DNA of 64,000 bases from an uncultured Pelagibacteraceae bacterium (GCA_902617025.1 CACMVB010000004.1:26537-90536); one strand, 5' to 3'. Shown: positions 13,027 to 20,301, counted from the stretch's first letter. Made by a program: numbers and translations. Notes: generated from the letters alone by a model not told the origin.

Positions 13027-13973
13027 TTAAAGTTGCAGTCCTGGATGATTATCAAAGTGCTTTTAAAGAAATTGTAGACGTAGAAAAATTAAAGAATAAA
13101 TTTGATTTTAAAATTTTTAATGAAACTTTCAGTGATGAAAATGAAGCTATTGAAGCTTTGGAAGAATTTGAAGCATTATTTATAATGAGAGAAAGAACCC
13201 CTATCACAAAAAATTTATTAGAAAATTTACCAAATCTAAAATATATAATGACCTCCGGCATGCGTAATAATTCTATTAATTTAGAAGTAGCGAAAAAAAA
13301 AGGCATTTTAGTGTGTGGAACTGAGATAAATTCAAATCCTGCAGCTGAGATCACATGGACTTTGATCTTAGGTCTTTTGAGAAACGTTAAACAAGAAATT
13401 GATAATATGTTTCAAGGATATTGGCAAACTACTGTTGGAACAGAATTAAAAGGTAAAATGTTGGGAGTAATAGGCCTTGGAAAAATTGGAACACAAGTTG
13501 CAAAAGTAGGAAAAGCTTTTGGAATGGAAGTTTGCGCTTGGAGTGAAAATTTAAACTTATCTCATGCAAATGAACTTGGAGTATTACCCATGAGCAAAGA
13601 AGATTTACTTAAAAATTCAGATATAATTTCTATTCATTTAGTTTTAGGTGAGAGATATAAAAACTTAATCACAAATAAAGAGATAGGAATGATGAAAAAA
13701 ACAAGTTTTCTCATCAATACTTCGAGAGGTCCAATTATTAATGAAAAAGATTTAGTTACAGCTTTAAAAGATGAAAAAATAGCTGGTGTTGGTTTAGATG
13801 TCTATGATATAGAACCTCTCCCTCAAGACCATAAACTTCGATTTCTTCCAAACGCTTTGTTATTTCCACATATCGGTTACGTAACTGCTGAAAATTACTC
13901 AAAATTTTACTCGCAAATGATTGAAAATTTGGAAAGTTGCTTAGAAAACAAGCCTCAAAGGATAATTTCATAG
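13023..13973 (+). CDS. D-2-hydroxyacid dehydrogenase (NAD-dependent, SerA-like fold)
   Basis: Reduces 2-oxoacids or oxidises D-2-hydroxyacids with NAD(P). The cofactor site is GVIGLGKIGTQVAK (about residues 149-162); catalytic residues sit in NTSRGPIINE (Arg), GVGLDVYDIEPLP (Glu) and LFPHIGYVT (His). Length 316 is that of a minimal enzyme without the ACT domain of phosphoglycerate dehydrogenase. Start ATG overlaps the EamA stop (ATGA). Following the DadA-like oxidase, it may reduce the oxoacid that the oxidase produces; this is inference. Confidence 0.88.
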   Translation: MIKVAVLDDYQSAFKEIVDVEKLKNKFDFKIFNETFSDENEAIEALEEFEALFIMRERTPITKNLLENLPNLKYIMTSGMRNNSINLEVAKKKGILVCGTEINSNPAAEITWTLILGLLRNVKQEIDNMFQGYWQTTVGTELKGKMLGVIGLGKIGTQVAKVGKAFGMEVCAWSENLNLSHANELGVLPMSKEDLLKNSDIISIHLVLGERYKNLITNKEIGMMKKTSFLINTSRGPIINEKDLVTALKDEKIAGVGLDVYDIEPLPQDHKLRFLPNALLFPHIGYVTAENYSKFYSQMIENLESCLENKPQRIIS

Positions 13974-14081
13974 AAAAGAACTTCCATTATAGGTTGTATT
14001 ATATAAACTCATTTTGAGTGATTCGTTTGTTTTATAACGAACAAATCTCTGCTTAAATTATTGGAAATTTGAAAAGGGAGT

Positions 14082-14483
14082 ATGAAAAAAATTTTAGGCG
14101 TTTTGCTTGGACTCACTTTACTAACAGGTTGCGCAGAGTCTCTAGCTCTATTAGGACCTACTTCCACCGCTGTGACCGGTGGAAATATTGCTCAGTCAGC
14201 TCTTTCTTCAGCAGTAAATTATGGAGTAAAAAAACAAACTGGAAAAAGCGCTATGGAGCATGCAATTGCATATGCTGAGGAAATGAACCCGCAGAAAAAG
14301 AAAGAGCCTTGTTTATCATTTTTTGAAAAAACTAACTCAGAAATTTGCGCTATTGTGAAAAATCAAATAAAAATAACAAAATCGAAGATCTTAAAAATAT
14401 CAAAGGAAAAATATATAAAAGACCTTACTTCATCACTGCAGCCTAATATAGATAAAAAATCTAAAATTAAGTATTTAGATTAA
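14082..14483 (+). CDS. Small predicted lipoprotein, paralogue A
   Basis: Not recognised as a named family. A lipoprotein signal is clear: MKKILGVLLGLTLLTGC with a lipobox LTGC, so the mature protein should be lipid-anchored at Cys17. The mature part starts AESLALLGP and carries SAVNYGVKKQTGK, EHAIAYAEEMNP, and two cysteines 12 residues apart (CLSFFEKTNSEIC), then a Lys-rich tail. The same features occur in the next gene, so the two are tandem paralogues. Ribosome site AAAGGGAG 2-3 bases before the ATG. The 108-base upstream spacer holds short inverted repeats (ACTCA/TGAGT and TTCGTT/AACGAA) but no certain promoter. Confidence 0.85.
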   Translation: MKKILGVLLGLTLLTGCAESLALLGPTSTAVTGGNIAQSALSSAVNYGVKKQTGKSAMEHAIAYAEEMNPQKKKEPCLSFFEKTNSEICAIVKNQIKITKSKILKISKEKYIKDLTSSLQPNIDKKSKIKYLD

Positions 14484-14563
14484 TCAATTTTAAAAAAAAT
14501 CATTAATTCAAATTTGAAATCTTAACCACCATGGGTTGTGTTAATAAAATCTAATACATTTAT

Positions 14564-14617
14564 AATTAACTTTTATTTAAAGATGAAGCAGATATATGAA
14601 ACCAATTAAAGTTAATT
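14564..14617 (+). repeat. 10-bp inverted repeat upstream of lipoprotein paralogue B
   Basis: AATTAACTTT (14564-14573) is matched perfectly by AAAGTTAATT (14608-14617), with a 34-base loop, ending 6 bases before the ATG at 14624. No Shine-Dalgarno is visible for that gene. In such AT-rich DNA a repeat of this size could be chance. Confidence 0.4.
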
Positions 14618-14623
14618 TTAATC

Positions 14624-15031
14624 ATGAAAAAGATATTGCTTTTGTTATCATCCATTTTTTTGCTTAACGGCTGCGCTGAGTCATTAGCATTACTCGGCCC
14701 AGGTGCCTCAAATGGAAAATTTGTTCAGTCCAGTTTAAATTCAGCGGTAAGTTATGGAGTAAAAAAACAAACAGGAAAAACTCCTTTGGAGCATGCTATT
14801 GCCTATGTACAAGAAAAAAATCCTGACAGAAAAAAAGAGACTTGCATTTCTTCTTTTGAAATAACAAGGTCTGAATTTTGTACTATTGTTAAAAAACAAA
14901 TTAAGCTTAAAACCACAGCGATGGCAGAAAAGACTACAGACATTGTGAAAGAATTTCCAATAAAGAAAATTAAAGAAATATCTAAGATCGAAAAGATAGC
15001 AAAAAAATCAGTTATTTATAATAGAAGGTAG
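14624..15031 (+). CDS. Small predicted lipoprotein, paralogue B
   Basis: Tandem paralogue of the gene at 14082. Signal MKKILLLLSSIFLLNGC with lipobox LNGC, then AESLALLGP as in paralogue A. Shared blocks: SAVSYGVKKQTGK, EHAIAYVQEKNP, and CISSFEITRSEFC with the same 12-residue cysteine spacing and a following IVKKQIK. The C-terminal tails diverge (here basic, ending VIYNRR). No good ribosome site is visible. Function unknown; the conserved cysteine pair could form a disulfide in the periplasm. A strong hairpin terminator lies downstream. Confidence 0.83.
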   Translation: MKKILLLLSSIFLLNGCAESLALLGPGASNGKFVQSSLNSAVSYGVKKQTGKTPLEHAIAYVQEKNPDRKKETCISSFEITRSEFCTIVKKQIKLKTTAMAEKTTDIVKEFPIKKIKEISKIEKIAKKSVIYNRR

Positions 15032-15048
15032 TTGAAATTTCTCTAGAG

Positions 15049-15081
15049 AGATGGTCCCAATATAAATAATTGAGACCATCT
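15049..15081 (+). terminator. Rho-independent terminator after the lipoprotein genes
   Basis: Stem AGATGGTC (15049-15056) with GACCATCT (15074-15081), extended inside by CAAT/ATTG with one mismatch, then the T-rich tail ATTTATTTTTAT on the + strand. On the minus strand the tail is not T-rich, so it suits the lipoprotein transcript better than metY, which converges here. Confidence 0.75.
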
Positions 15082-15089
15082 ATTTATTT

Positions 15090-16382
15090 TTATGCAGCCA
15101 ATGCTTGCTTGATATCTGCAACAATATCGTCTGGATGTTCTATGCCAATTGATAATCTGACATAACCTGGAGTGACACCAGCAGCTAACATTTCCTTTTC
15201 TGTAAGCTGACTATGCGTTGTTGTTGCCGGGTGAATTGCCAAACTTCTAGCATCACCAATATTCGCTACGTGGTAAAGCATTTTTAAGCTATCAATAAAT
15301 TTAGCTCCTGCTTCTTTCGTTCCTAGATCCATACCTATTAAAGATCCATAACCACCTTGCATATATTTTTTTGCTCTATCTCTAATTTCACCTTGATAAT
15401 TAGTTGGATAGATAACCTTTTTAACTTTTTTGTGACCATCTAAGAAATTCACAACTTTCTCTGCATTACTGCAATGTTGTTTCATTCTTAAAGCTACAGT
15501 TTCCAAACCTTGAATGATTTGGAAAGCATTGAATGGACTTAAAGGAGCACCTAAGTCTCTCAATAAAACCACTCTCGCTCGGATGACAAATGGAATATTA
15601 GCACCAGTTAATTGTGGAACTGCGTCTGCCCAAACTGCACCATGATAACTTTGATCTGGTTCATTTAATAGAGGTTGTCTTTTTCTATCTTTAATCCAAT
15701 CAAAATTTCCTCCATCTACAATTATTCCTCCAATTGAAGTACCGTGACCACCAATATATTTTGTCAAAGAGTGCATTACAATTGCAGCTCCATGAGCTAA
15801 AGGTTTACATATTACCGGTGAAGCTGTGTTATCGATAATTAAAGGAATACCTTTTTTTCTACCGATATCAGAAACTTCTTTAATTGGAAAAACACGAAGA
15901 TATGGATTTGGAAGAGTCTCACCATAATAAGCTCTTGTCTTCTCATCAGTTACTTTTTCAAAGTTTTTTGGATCCGCAGGATCTGCAAATCTAACTTCAA
16001 TACCTTGTTGCCTTAAAGTATTTTTGAATAAGTTAACTGTACCTCCGTATAAATCAGTAGAAGCAACAATGTTATCTCCAGCTTGTGCTAAGTTTTGAAT
16101 ACACATTGCTGACGCTGCTTGGCCTGATCCCACTGCACATGCCGCTACACCGCCTTCAAGCGCTGCAACTCTTTTTTCTAGCACATCTACAGTTGGGTTC
16201 ATGATACGTGTGTAAATATTACCAAATTCTTTTAGACCAAATAAATTTGCAGCATGTTCTGCATTTTTAAATTGGTAAGAAGTTGTTTGATAAATAGGAA
16301 CTGCTACAGCTGTTGTAGTAGGATCAGCTCTGTAATCACTACCATGTAAGCCAATAGTTTCTGGATGTTTAAAATCAGCCAT
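15090..16382 (-). CDS. metY: O-acetylhomoserine aminocarboxypropyltransferase (sulfhydrylase)
   Basis: PLP enzyme of the Cys/Met metabolism family that makes homocysteine (or methionine) from O-acetylhomoserine and reduced sulfur. Motifs: SDYRADPTTTAVAVPIYQTT near the N-terminus, NIYTRIMNPTVDVLEKRVAA, the PLP-phosphate/stacking region STDLYGGT, PLIIDNTASP, and the Schiff-base lysine in MHSLTKYIGGHG. Length 430 is that of MetY rather than the shorter MetB/MetC. Ribosome site AAGGGGG lies 7 bases before the ATG. The roughly 300-base leader carries SAM riboswitches and two tiny ORFs, the second overlapping this start by 8 bases. Confidence 0.95.
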   Translation of the reverse strand: MADFKHPETIGLHGSDYRADPTTTAVAVPIYQTTSYQFKNAEHAANLFGLKEFGNIYTRIMNPTVDVLEKRVAALEGGVAACAVGSGQAASAMCIQNLAQAGDNIVASTDLYGGTVNLFKNTLRQQGIEVRFADPADPKNFEKVTDEKTRAYYGETLPNPYLRVFPIKEVSDIGRKKGIPLIIDNTASPVICKPLAHGAAIVMHSLTKYIGGHGTSIGGIIVDGGNFDWIKDRKRQPLLNEPDQSYHGAVWADAVPQLTGANIPFVIRARVVLLRDLGAPLSPFNAFQIIQGLETVALRMKQHCSNAEKVVNFLDGHKKVKKVIYPTNYQGEIRDRAKKYMQGGYGSLIGMDLGTKEAGAKFIDSLKMLYHVANIGDARSLAIHPATTTHSQLTEKEMLAAGVTPGYVRLSIGIEHPDDIVADIKQALAA

Positions 16383-16422
16383 TGATTTTCCCCCTTACTG
16401 TTTCTCTTATCGTTTCGTTCAT
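16375..16422 (-). CDS. Tiny leader ORF 2 (15 aa), overlaps metY start
   Basis: Encodes MNETIRETVRGKING. It has a well-spaced ribosome site (GGAG, 5 bases before ATG), its ATG shares ATGA with the stop of leader ORF 1, and its stop TGA lies 3 bases into metY (ATGGCTGA). A ribosome finishing here would be placed on the metY start. Too short for homology; real translation is inferred from the ribosome site and the overlap geometry. Confidence 0.6.
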   Translation of the reverse strand: MNETIRETVRGKING

Positions 16423-16479
16423 TTTTTCTCCGTCTTTCTGGAGAAGAATGAACGAAGCATAATTCTGTTCATCTTCTCC
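16417..16479 (-). promoter_or_regulatory. Mutually exclusive hairpin pair over two ribosome sites
   Basis: Three segments read on the minus strand: A GGAGAAGATGAAC (16479-16467), B GTTCATTCTTCTCC (16453-16440), C GGAGAAAAAATGAAC (16431-16417). A pairs with B over 13 bp with one bulged U and a 13-base loop; B pairs with C over 13 bp with a 1x2 internal loop and an 8-base loop. A holds the ribosome site and ATG of leader ORF 1, C those of leader ORF 2. B can bury only one at a time. The pairing is seen directly; its use as a switch is inference. Confidence 0.7.
16419..16472 (-). CDS. Tiny leader ORF 1 (17 aa) behind the SAM-V-like aptamer
   Basis: Encodes MNRIMLRSFFSRKTEKK, a short basic peptide. 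Its ribosome site AAGGAG is the 3' end of the SAM-V-like aptamer, 3 bases before the ATG (rather close). It ends in ATGA overlap with leader ORF 2. Its coding sequence contains segment B of the hairpin switch (codons for RSFFS), so a translating ribosome would open that structure. Translation is inferred. Confidence 0.55.
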   Translation of the reverse strand: MNRIMLRSFFSRKTEKK

Positions 16480-16535
16480 TTTTTAGTACTTCGGCATTTG
16501 CCAGGTGTACAATATGGTTCAAATACCCGGTTTAA
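16475..16535 (-). ncRNA. SAM-V-like riboswitch aptamer
   Basis: Minus-strand sequence with ATTGTAC, CCTGGCAAATGCC and the A-rich tail CTAAAAAGGAG, resembling the SAM-V aptamer known from Pelagibacter leaders of sulfur amino acid genes, whose conserved 3' end contains the Shine-Dalgarno. CCGGGT can pair with ACCTGG (one G-U). In the known class SAM binding hides the ribosome site. The match is by eye, so class assignment needs a covariance-model check. Confidence 0.7.
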
Positions 16536-16549
16536 TTTCAGATTGTTCC

Positions 16550-16579
16550 AAAAAAAAACCACCGGCTAAAGCGGTGGTC
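16550..16579 (-). terminator. Riboswitch-controlled intrinsic terminator
   Basis: On the minus strand ACCACCG pairs with CGGTGGT around a 7-base loop and is followed by nine T residues (A run at 16550-16558 on the + strand). The loop-side bases CGCTTTAGC (16573-16565) are fully complementary to GCTAAAGCG at the 3' end of the upstream SAM-II-like aptamer, giving a 9-bp antiterminator that would disrupt this stem. Confidence 0.85.
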
Positions 16580-16591
16580 TAAGTGACTAAT

Positions 16592-16646
16592 GCGCTTTAG
16601 CAGGATTTATAAAGCGCCCGCAAGTTGCCTTAACTCAGCGCTAAAA
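16592..16646 (-). ncRNA. SAM-II riboswitch aptamer
   Basis: Minus strand shows the SAM-II pattern: AGCGCTGAGTTAA, TTGCGGGCGCTTTATAAAT, then CTGCTAAAGCGC. P1 is AGCGC with GCGCT. This fits the compact pseudoknotted aptamer known from alphaproteobacterial metX/metA-type leaders. It sits just inside the predicted transcription start and just before a terminator, so SAM should favour termination. SAM-II followed by SAM-V is a known Pelagibacter arrangement. Confidence 0.85.
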
Positions 16647-16648
16647 GA

Positions 16649-16678
16649 TTTATAACAAGAATTTCAGGATTTTGTCAA
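16649..16678 (-). promoter_or_regulatory. metY promoter
   Basis: Perfect -35 TTGACA (16678-16673) and -10 TATAAA (16654-16649) on the minus strand with an 18-base spacer. The start would fall around 16642, at the 5' edge of the SAM-II-like aptamer. The -35 lies 8 bases beyond the gshB stop. This is the best consensus promoter in the window. Confidence 0.8.
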
Positions 16679-16685
16679 CTGTCAA

Positions 16686-17603
16686 TTAAATATTATTCCA
16701 GAACAATTTTGCAAGGTTTATTCCAGATAAATCTTTGTATGCAGCGAGACCAGTAGGGCTAGTAACATTAATATCACCAATTAATTTCTCTTGTACGAAG
16801 TCTATTCCTGCAAAATATATATTATTTTGCACTAACAATTTTCCAATCGCTTTGCTTGCATTAATTTCTTTCCTTGTGAGTTTTGTTAATTTCGCTTTAG
16901 CTCCTTTGCTCATATTAGATAAAATACTTCCTTTTTTAGGTATCCTAGAAATAGCACCCACAATCTTTCCTTTTATGATAAAAACCCTTTTATCACCCTT
17001 AGAAACACCAGGTAAAAATTTTTGAAAAAATAAATGATTATTAGTTTTTATTAATTTTCTAATTTTGCTTGAGTTAAATGTTTTAAATAAAATTACGTTA
17101 TTACCACTAAAACCATTAATAGGTTTTGTTACAACAGCTTTGTGTTTTTTAAAAAAATTTTTAATTTCTGAAAGGTTTTCACTGATTAAAGTTGGAGGCA
17201 TATACCTCATGAGATTAATTGAAAATAGCTTTTCAGATATATTTCTTACAGCAAAAGGGTGATTTATTATCTTAACCTTCTTAGAAATATGGTTTAGTAA
17301 GAATGTTGTATATAAATAACGATTATCAAAAGGCGGATCGTTTCTGATTAATATAATTTTAGATCTTTCTAAATCAAAACTAACAGTTTTAAGCAATGAA
17401 TAAAATTTCTTTTTATTTTCATTGATTTTTATATGTTTACAAAAAGCTAAAACTTTTCCATTCAAAAAACTCAAATTTTCTGGTTCAAAATAATATATTT
17501 TGTAACCTCTTTTTTGCGCTTCAGATGCTAAAAGAATAGTTGTATCAGTTTTGATATTTACTTTTTTAAGATCAGAACCCTGAATAGCTAAAATTTTCTT
17601 CAT
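16686..17603 (-). CDS. gshB: Glutathione synthetase (ATP-grasp)
   Basis: Joins glycine to gamma-glutamylcysteine. The N-terminal domain MKKILAIQGSDLKKVNIKTD and IILIRNDPPFDNRYLY correspond to the GshB N domain; the ATP-grasp part has VVTKPINGFSGNNVILF, QKFLPGVSKGDKRVFIIKG and the Mg-binding end VQEKLIGDINVTSPTGL. Length 305 is close to the usual 315. It overlaps gshA by 32 bases, so the two are one transcript. The identity relies on these motifs and on the gshA neighbour. Confidence 0.88.
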   Translation of the reverse strand: MKKILAIQGSDLKKVNIKTDTTILLASEAQKRGYKIYYFEPENLSFLNGKVLAFCKHIKINENKKKFYSLLKTVSFDLERSKIILIRNDPPFDNRYLYTTFLLNHISKKVKIINHPFAVRNISEKLFSINLMRYMPPTLISENLSEIKNFFKKHKAVVTKPINGFSGNNVILFKTFNSSKIRKLIKTNNHLFFQKFLPGVSKGDKRVFIIKGKIVGAISRIPKKGSILSNMSKGAKAKLTKLTRKEINASKAIGKLLVQNNIYFAGIDFVQEKLIGDINVTSPTGLAAYKDLSGINLAKLFWNNI

Positions 17604-18915
17604 GATTTATTAAGAAATCTAATTTTTTTGTTTTATTATATTGCTCAATCAACATTTCGGCTCTAGTTTTTTTATTACTAATTATTTCCTCTATATGTTT
17701 TAAATAAATAGTTTCATTTTTCCCATTTTTATTCATTTCATTTCTTTTTTCTAAGCCTTTTTTTGACAAATCTAAAAATATTTTTGCCCAATCAATTAAT
17801 TTTTTATCGTGAAGCAATGTACTTAATCCATGTTTAGGGGCGTTTATGTATGCTTCCATAATTTCCTCTTTTTTCCAATTTTTTATTATCTCATAAGTTT
17901 CCTCTAAAGACCCATAAATTAAACCAGTAAAAAACGAGGGCCCATTGCAAATACACCCAAAGTTACAAGTATCTAACGATCTAAATTCAATGACTTGTTT
18001 TAATCTTATCTCAGTAAAAATAGTACCTAAATGATTTTCAAAATCTTCTAAGGTTGGTATGTTTCCTTTTAAAAAATTTAAATTACCATTTAAAAAATCT
18101 TTGAAATTTTGACCATTAGGAGAATGGTATTTTCCTTTTTTTTTAAGAAATAAAATTGGGTAATTTATTACATAATCAATATATTTTTCAAAATTAACAT
18201 TTTCAAAAGTGATTGGCATTATCCCACCTCTATAAGTTTCTTGCCAAACTTTCCCCCTATATGACAAAAAACCTGATGGTTTGTTTTCGTAAAAAGGAGA
18301 ATTTGCGAATAAAGCAATTGTTAGAGGTGCTAAGTAATTCCCTATCTTAAACTTTTTTTCAAAATCTTCTTCAGAAGTGTAATCGTAATTTATTTGAATA
18401 CCTGCAGTTTTATACATCATGTCCAAACTTAGCTTACCTTTTTTAGGCATTTCAGTTGTCATAATTTTGTAACGCTCTTTTGGACTTTTAGGGATATCAA
18501 TTAATTTATTAAATGGGTCATACGCAATTGATGAAGTAGTAATATTTGTCGACTTAAAAACTTCATTCAGTTCATTAAAATGAGAACTATTTTCTGAACA
18601 AACTGAATGTATGTTTTTAAACGGTGCACCTGATAATTCATATTGAAATCCAGGTTCAGTCGTAATTTTTTGATTTTCTCTTTTTAACCCGATTAATTTA
18701 TCTTTCTCTAGTTGTGGAACCCAGCCTTTTTCTTTTAAAATTTCAAATATTTTCTTAATTTGATCATAATTAACTCTTTTTAAATCTGTTCTATTAAAAA
18801 GAAATTTTTCATGCTCAACGCCAATTTTAAGATTTGTATCTTCTTTAATACCGTCGTTAAAATATTGAATTAACTGGCTTTTATTTTCAATGAATGAAGT
18901 TGATTTATTAGTCAA
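17572..18915 (-). CDS. gshA: Glutamate-cysteine ligase (plant/alphaproteobacterial type)
   Basis: First step of glutathione synthesis. GCS2-type motifs: KIGVEHEKFLFN near residue 31, TTEPGFQYELSGAPF around residue 90, KTAGIQINYDYTSEEDFEKK, and RLKQVIEFRSLDTCNFGC, as in the monomeric plant-like enzymes found in alphaproteobacteria. Length 447 matches. It overlaps the VOC gene upstream by 8 bases and gshB downstream by 32 bases, forming VOC-gshA-gshB. Confidence 0.9.
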   Translation of the reverse strand: MTNKSTSFIENKSQLIQYFNDGIKEDTNLKIGVEHEKFLFNRTDLKRVNYDQIKKIFEILKEKGWVPQLEKDKLIGLKRENQKITTEPGFQYELSGAPFKNIHSVCSENSSHFNELNEVFKSTNITTSSIAYDPFNKLIDIPKSPKERYKIMTTEMPKKGKLSLDMMYKTAGIQINYDYTSEEDFEKKFKIGNYLAPLTIALFANSPFYENKPSGFLSYRGKVWQETYRGGIMPITFENVNFEKYIDYVINYPILFLKKKGKYHSPNGQNFKDFLNGNLNFLKGNIPTLEDFENHLGTIFTEIRLKQVIEFRSLDTCNFGCICNGPSFFTGLIYGSLEETYEIIKNWKKEEIMEAYINAPKHGLSTLLHDKKLIDWAKIFLDLSKKGLEKRNEMNKNGKNETIYLKHIEEIISNKKTRAEMLIEQYNKTKKLDFLINHEENFSYSGF

Positions 18916-19306
18916 ACGTTTTTAACTCTAATACATTTCCATTTGGATCTTCGATAAAAAATGTATTTTGCTCAAATTCAGTGCCTTCAAATCTAGTGTA
19001 AGGTTTGTCGATGTAGTTAATTTTATTAGCTTCAATATTAGCTTTGATTTTATTAAAAATATCTTTTTTTAGATGCACACCAAAGTGTGGAACTGGAACT
19101 TGACCCATATCCACGTCATGTCTTTCTCTTGGAAGTTTCATGGATGTTTGATGTAAAGTAAGTTCATTACCCCAAAAATCTATGTCGACCCATTTACCGT
19201 CTTCACGATTACCAGTTTTACATCCTAAAATATCTGTATAAAAAGCTTCTGCTTTTTTTAAATCTCCAGCTGGGATTGCCAAATGAAATGAGTTACTCAT
19301 GGGCAT
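18908..19306 (-). CDS. VOC/glyoxalase-fold protein
   Basis: Vicinal oxygen chelate fold protein of 132 residues: [20 protein letters not shown] at the start, [14 protein letters not shown] in the middle and [17 protein letters not shown] at the end, with His and Glu residues in the positions used for metal binding. Substrate unknown. Being first in a VOC-gshA-gshB unit suggests glutathione-linked detoxification, but this is context only. Start could be ATG 19306 or ATG 19300 (MSNSFHLA). Confidence 0.8.
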   Translation of the reverse strand: MPMSNSFHLAIPAGDLKKAEAFYTDILGCKTGNREDGKWVDIDFWGNELTLHQTSMKLPRERHDVDMGQVPVPHFGVHLKKDIFNKIKANIEANKINYIDKPYTRFEGTEFEQNTFFIEDPNGNVLELKTFD

Positions 19307-19355
19307 TTTTATATATTCTTCTTTAAATTTATCAAGTAGTCATTATATACATCTT

Positions 19356-19931
19356 ATGAACGATTATTTAGAATCTATAAAAAAAAGAGATCCTGCGGCA
19401 AAATCTATACTGAGTATCATTCTCACGTACCCCGGCGTAAAAGCAGTTTTCTTTCATCAAATATCAAACTTTTTTTATAAAGCTGGGTTTGACCTAATAG
19501 CAAGAATTATTTCACAAACAATAAGATTTTTTACAGGAATTGAAATTCATCCTGGGGCCAAGATTGGTAAAAATTTATTTATTGATCATGGTATGGGTGT
19601 AGTGATCGGTGAAACTTCTGAAGTTGGAGACAACGTTACTATATATCACAATGTCACTTTAGGCGGAAGTTCTCCAAGCATAGATAGCGAAAGACAACGA
19701 CATGAAAAAAGACATCCTACGATTGGCAATGATGTTGTGATCGGGTCAGGTGCACAAATAATTGGACCAATTAAAGTTGGTAACAATTCTAGAATAGCAG
19801 CTAACGCAGTTGTGGTAAGAGATGTTCCAGAAAACGCAACGATGGTTGGCATTCCTGCTAGAGCAGTCAAGTTGGAAAATAAAGGTAGTTTCAGACCTTA
19901 TGGTGTAGATGATAAAGTAAAAGATGAGTAA
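19356..19931 (+). CDS. cysE: Serine O-acetyltransferase
   Basis: Makes O-acetylserine for cysteine synthesis. The N-terminal helical part ([20 protein letters not shown]) is followed by the left-handed beta-helix with hexapeptide repeats: [60 protein letters not shown]. The ORF track begins at 19299, which overlaps the divergent VOC start; ATG 19356 (MNDYLES) gives a normal N-terminus and is preferred, although its ribosome site is poor. It overlaps msrB by 8 bases. Confidence 0.92.
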   Translation: MNDYLESIKKRDPAAKSILSIILTYPGVKAVFFHQISNFFYKAGFDLIARIISQTIRFFTGIEIHPGAKIGKNLFIDHGMGVVIGETSEVGDNVTIYHNVTLGGSSPSIDSERQRHEKRHPTIGNDVVIGSGAQIIGPIKVGNNSRIAANAVVVRDVPENATMVGIPARAVKLENKGSFRPYGVDDKVKDE

Positions 19932-20301
19932 AGACTGGGATCCAAACTTAACTCCAGAACAAAATTATGTTTTAAAACAAGAGGGAACAGAGTCCCCAGG
20001 TAGTAGTCCTTTAAATCAAGAAAAAAGAGAGGGTTCTTATCACTGTGTAGGGTGTGGAACAAAATTATTTGAGTCTACAACTAAATATGAGAGTGGTTCA
20101 GGCTGGCCTTCTTTTTTCGAGTCTATTCAAGGGGTATTCGAAGAAAAAAAAGATATGCACATTGGTTATCCAAGAACTGAGTATCATTGTAAAAAATGTG
20201 GAGGTCATCATGGTCATGTTTTTGATGACGGTCCAAAACCTACTGGAAAACGATATTGTAACAACGGTATCTGTTTAGTCTTTAAACCAAAAGGCGAGTA
20301 G
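19924..20301 (+). CDS. msrB: Peptide-methionine (R)-S-oxide reductase
   Basis: Repairs oxidised methionine. Two zinc CxxC pairs are visible (CVGCG at about residue 40 and CKKCG near 88), with [21 protein letters not shown] and [18 protein letters not shown]; the RYC cysteine is the catalytic position. The C-terminus is short, [13 protein letters not shown], with a further Cys that could act in resolution. Length 125 is minimal for the family. Overlap with cysE suggests joint expression. Confidence 0.93.
   Translation: MSKDWDPNLTPEQNYVLKQEGTESPGSSPLNQEKREGSYHCVGCGTKLFESTTKYESGSGWPSFFESIQGVFEEKKDMHIGYPRTEYHCKKCGGHHGHVFDDGPKPTGKRYCNNGICLVFKPKGE

Noticed and set aside
14025-14046. TTCGTT/AACGAA repeat upstream of lipoprotein A as an operator
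   Set aside because: Only 6 bp in AT-rich sequence and no regulator gene nearby; not enough to call a site.
14069-14278. 69-aa ORF overlapping the first lipoprotein in another frame
   Set aside because: Shadow frame: the overlapping frame has a lipobox signal, a ribosome site and a conserved paralogue next door.
16735-17262. Plus-strand ORFs of 96 and 65 aa opposite gshB
   Set aside because: Shadows of the ATP-grasp gene; real motifs are on the minus strand.
19299-19355. N-terminal extension of CysE in the ORF track
   Set aside because: Would overlap the divergent VOC start and adds a sequence not typical of CysE; ATG 19356 gives a standard N-terminus.
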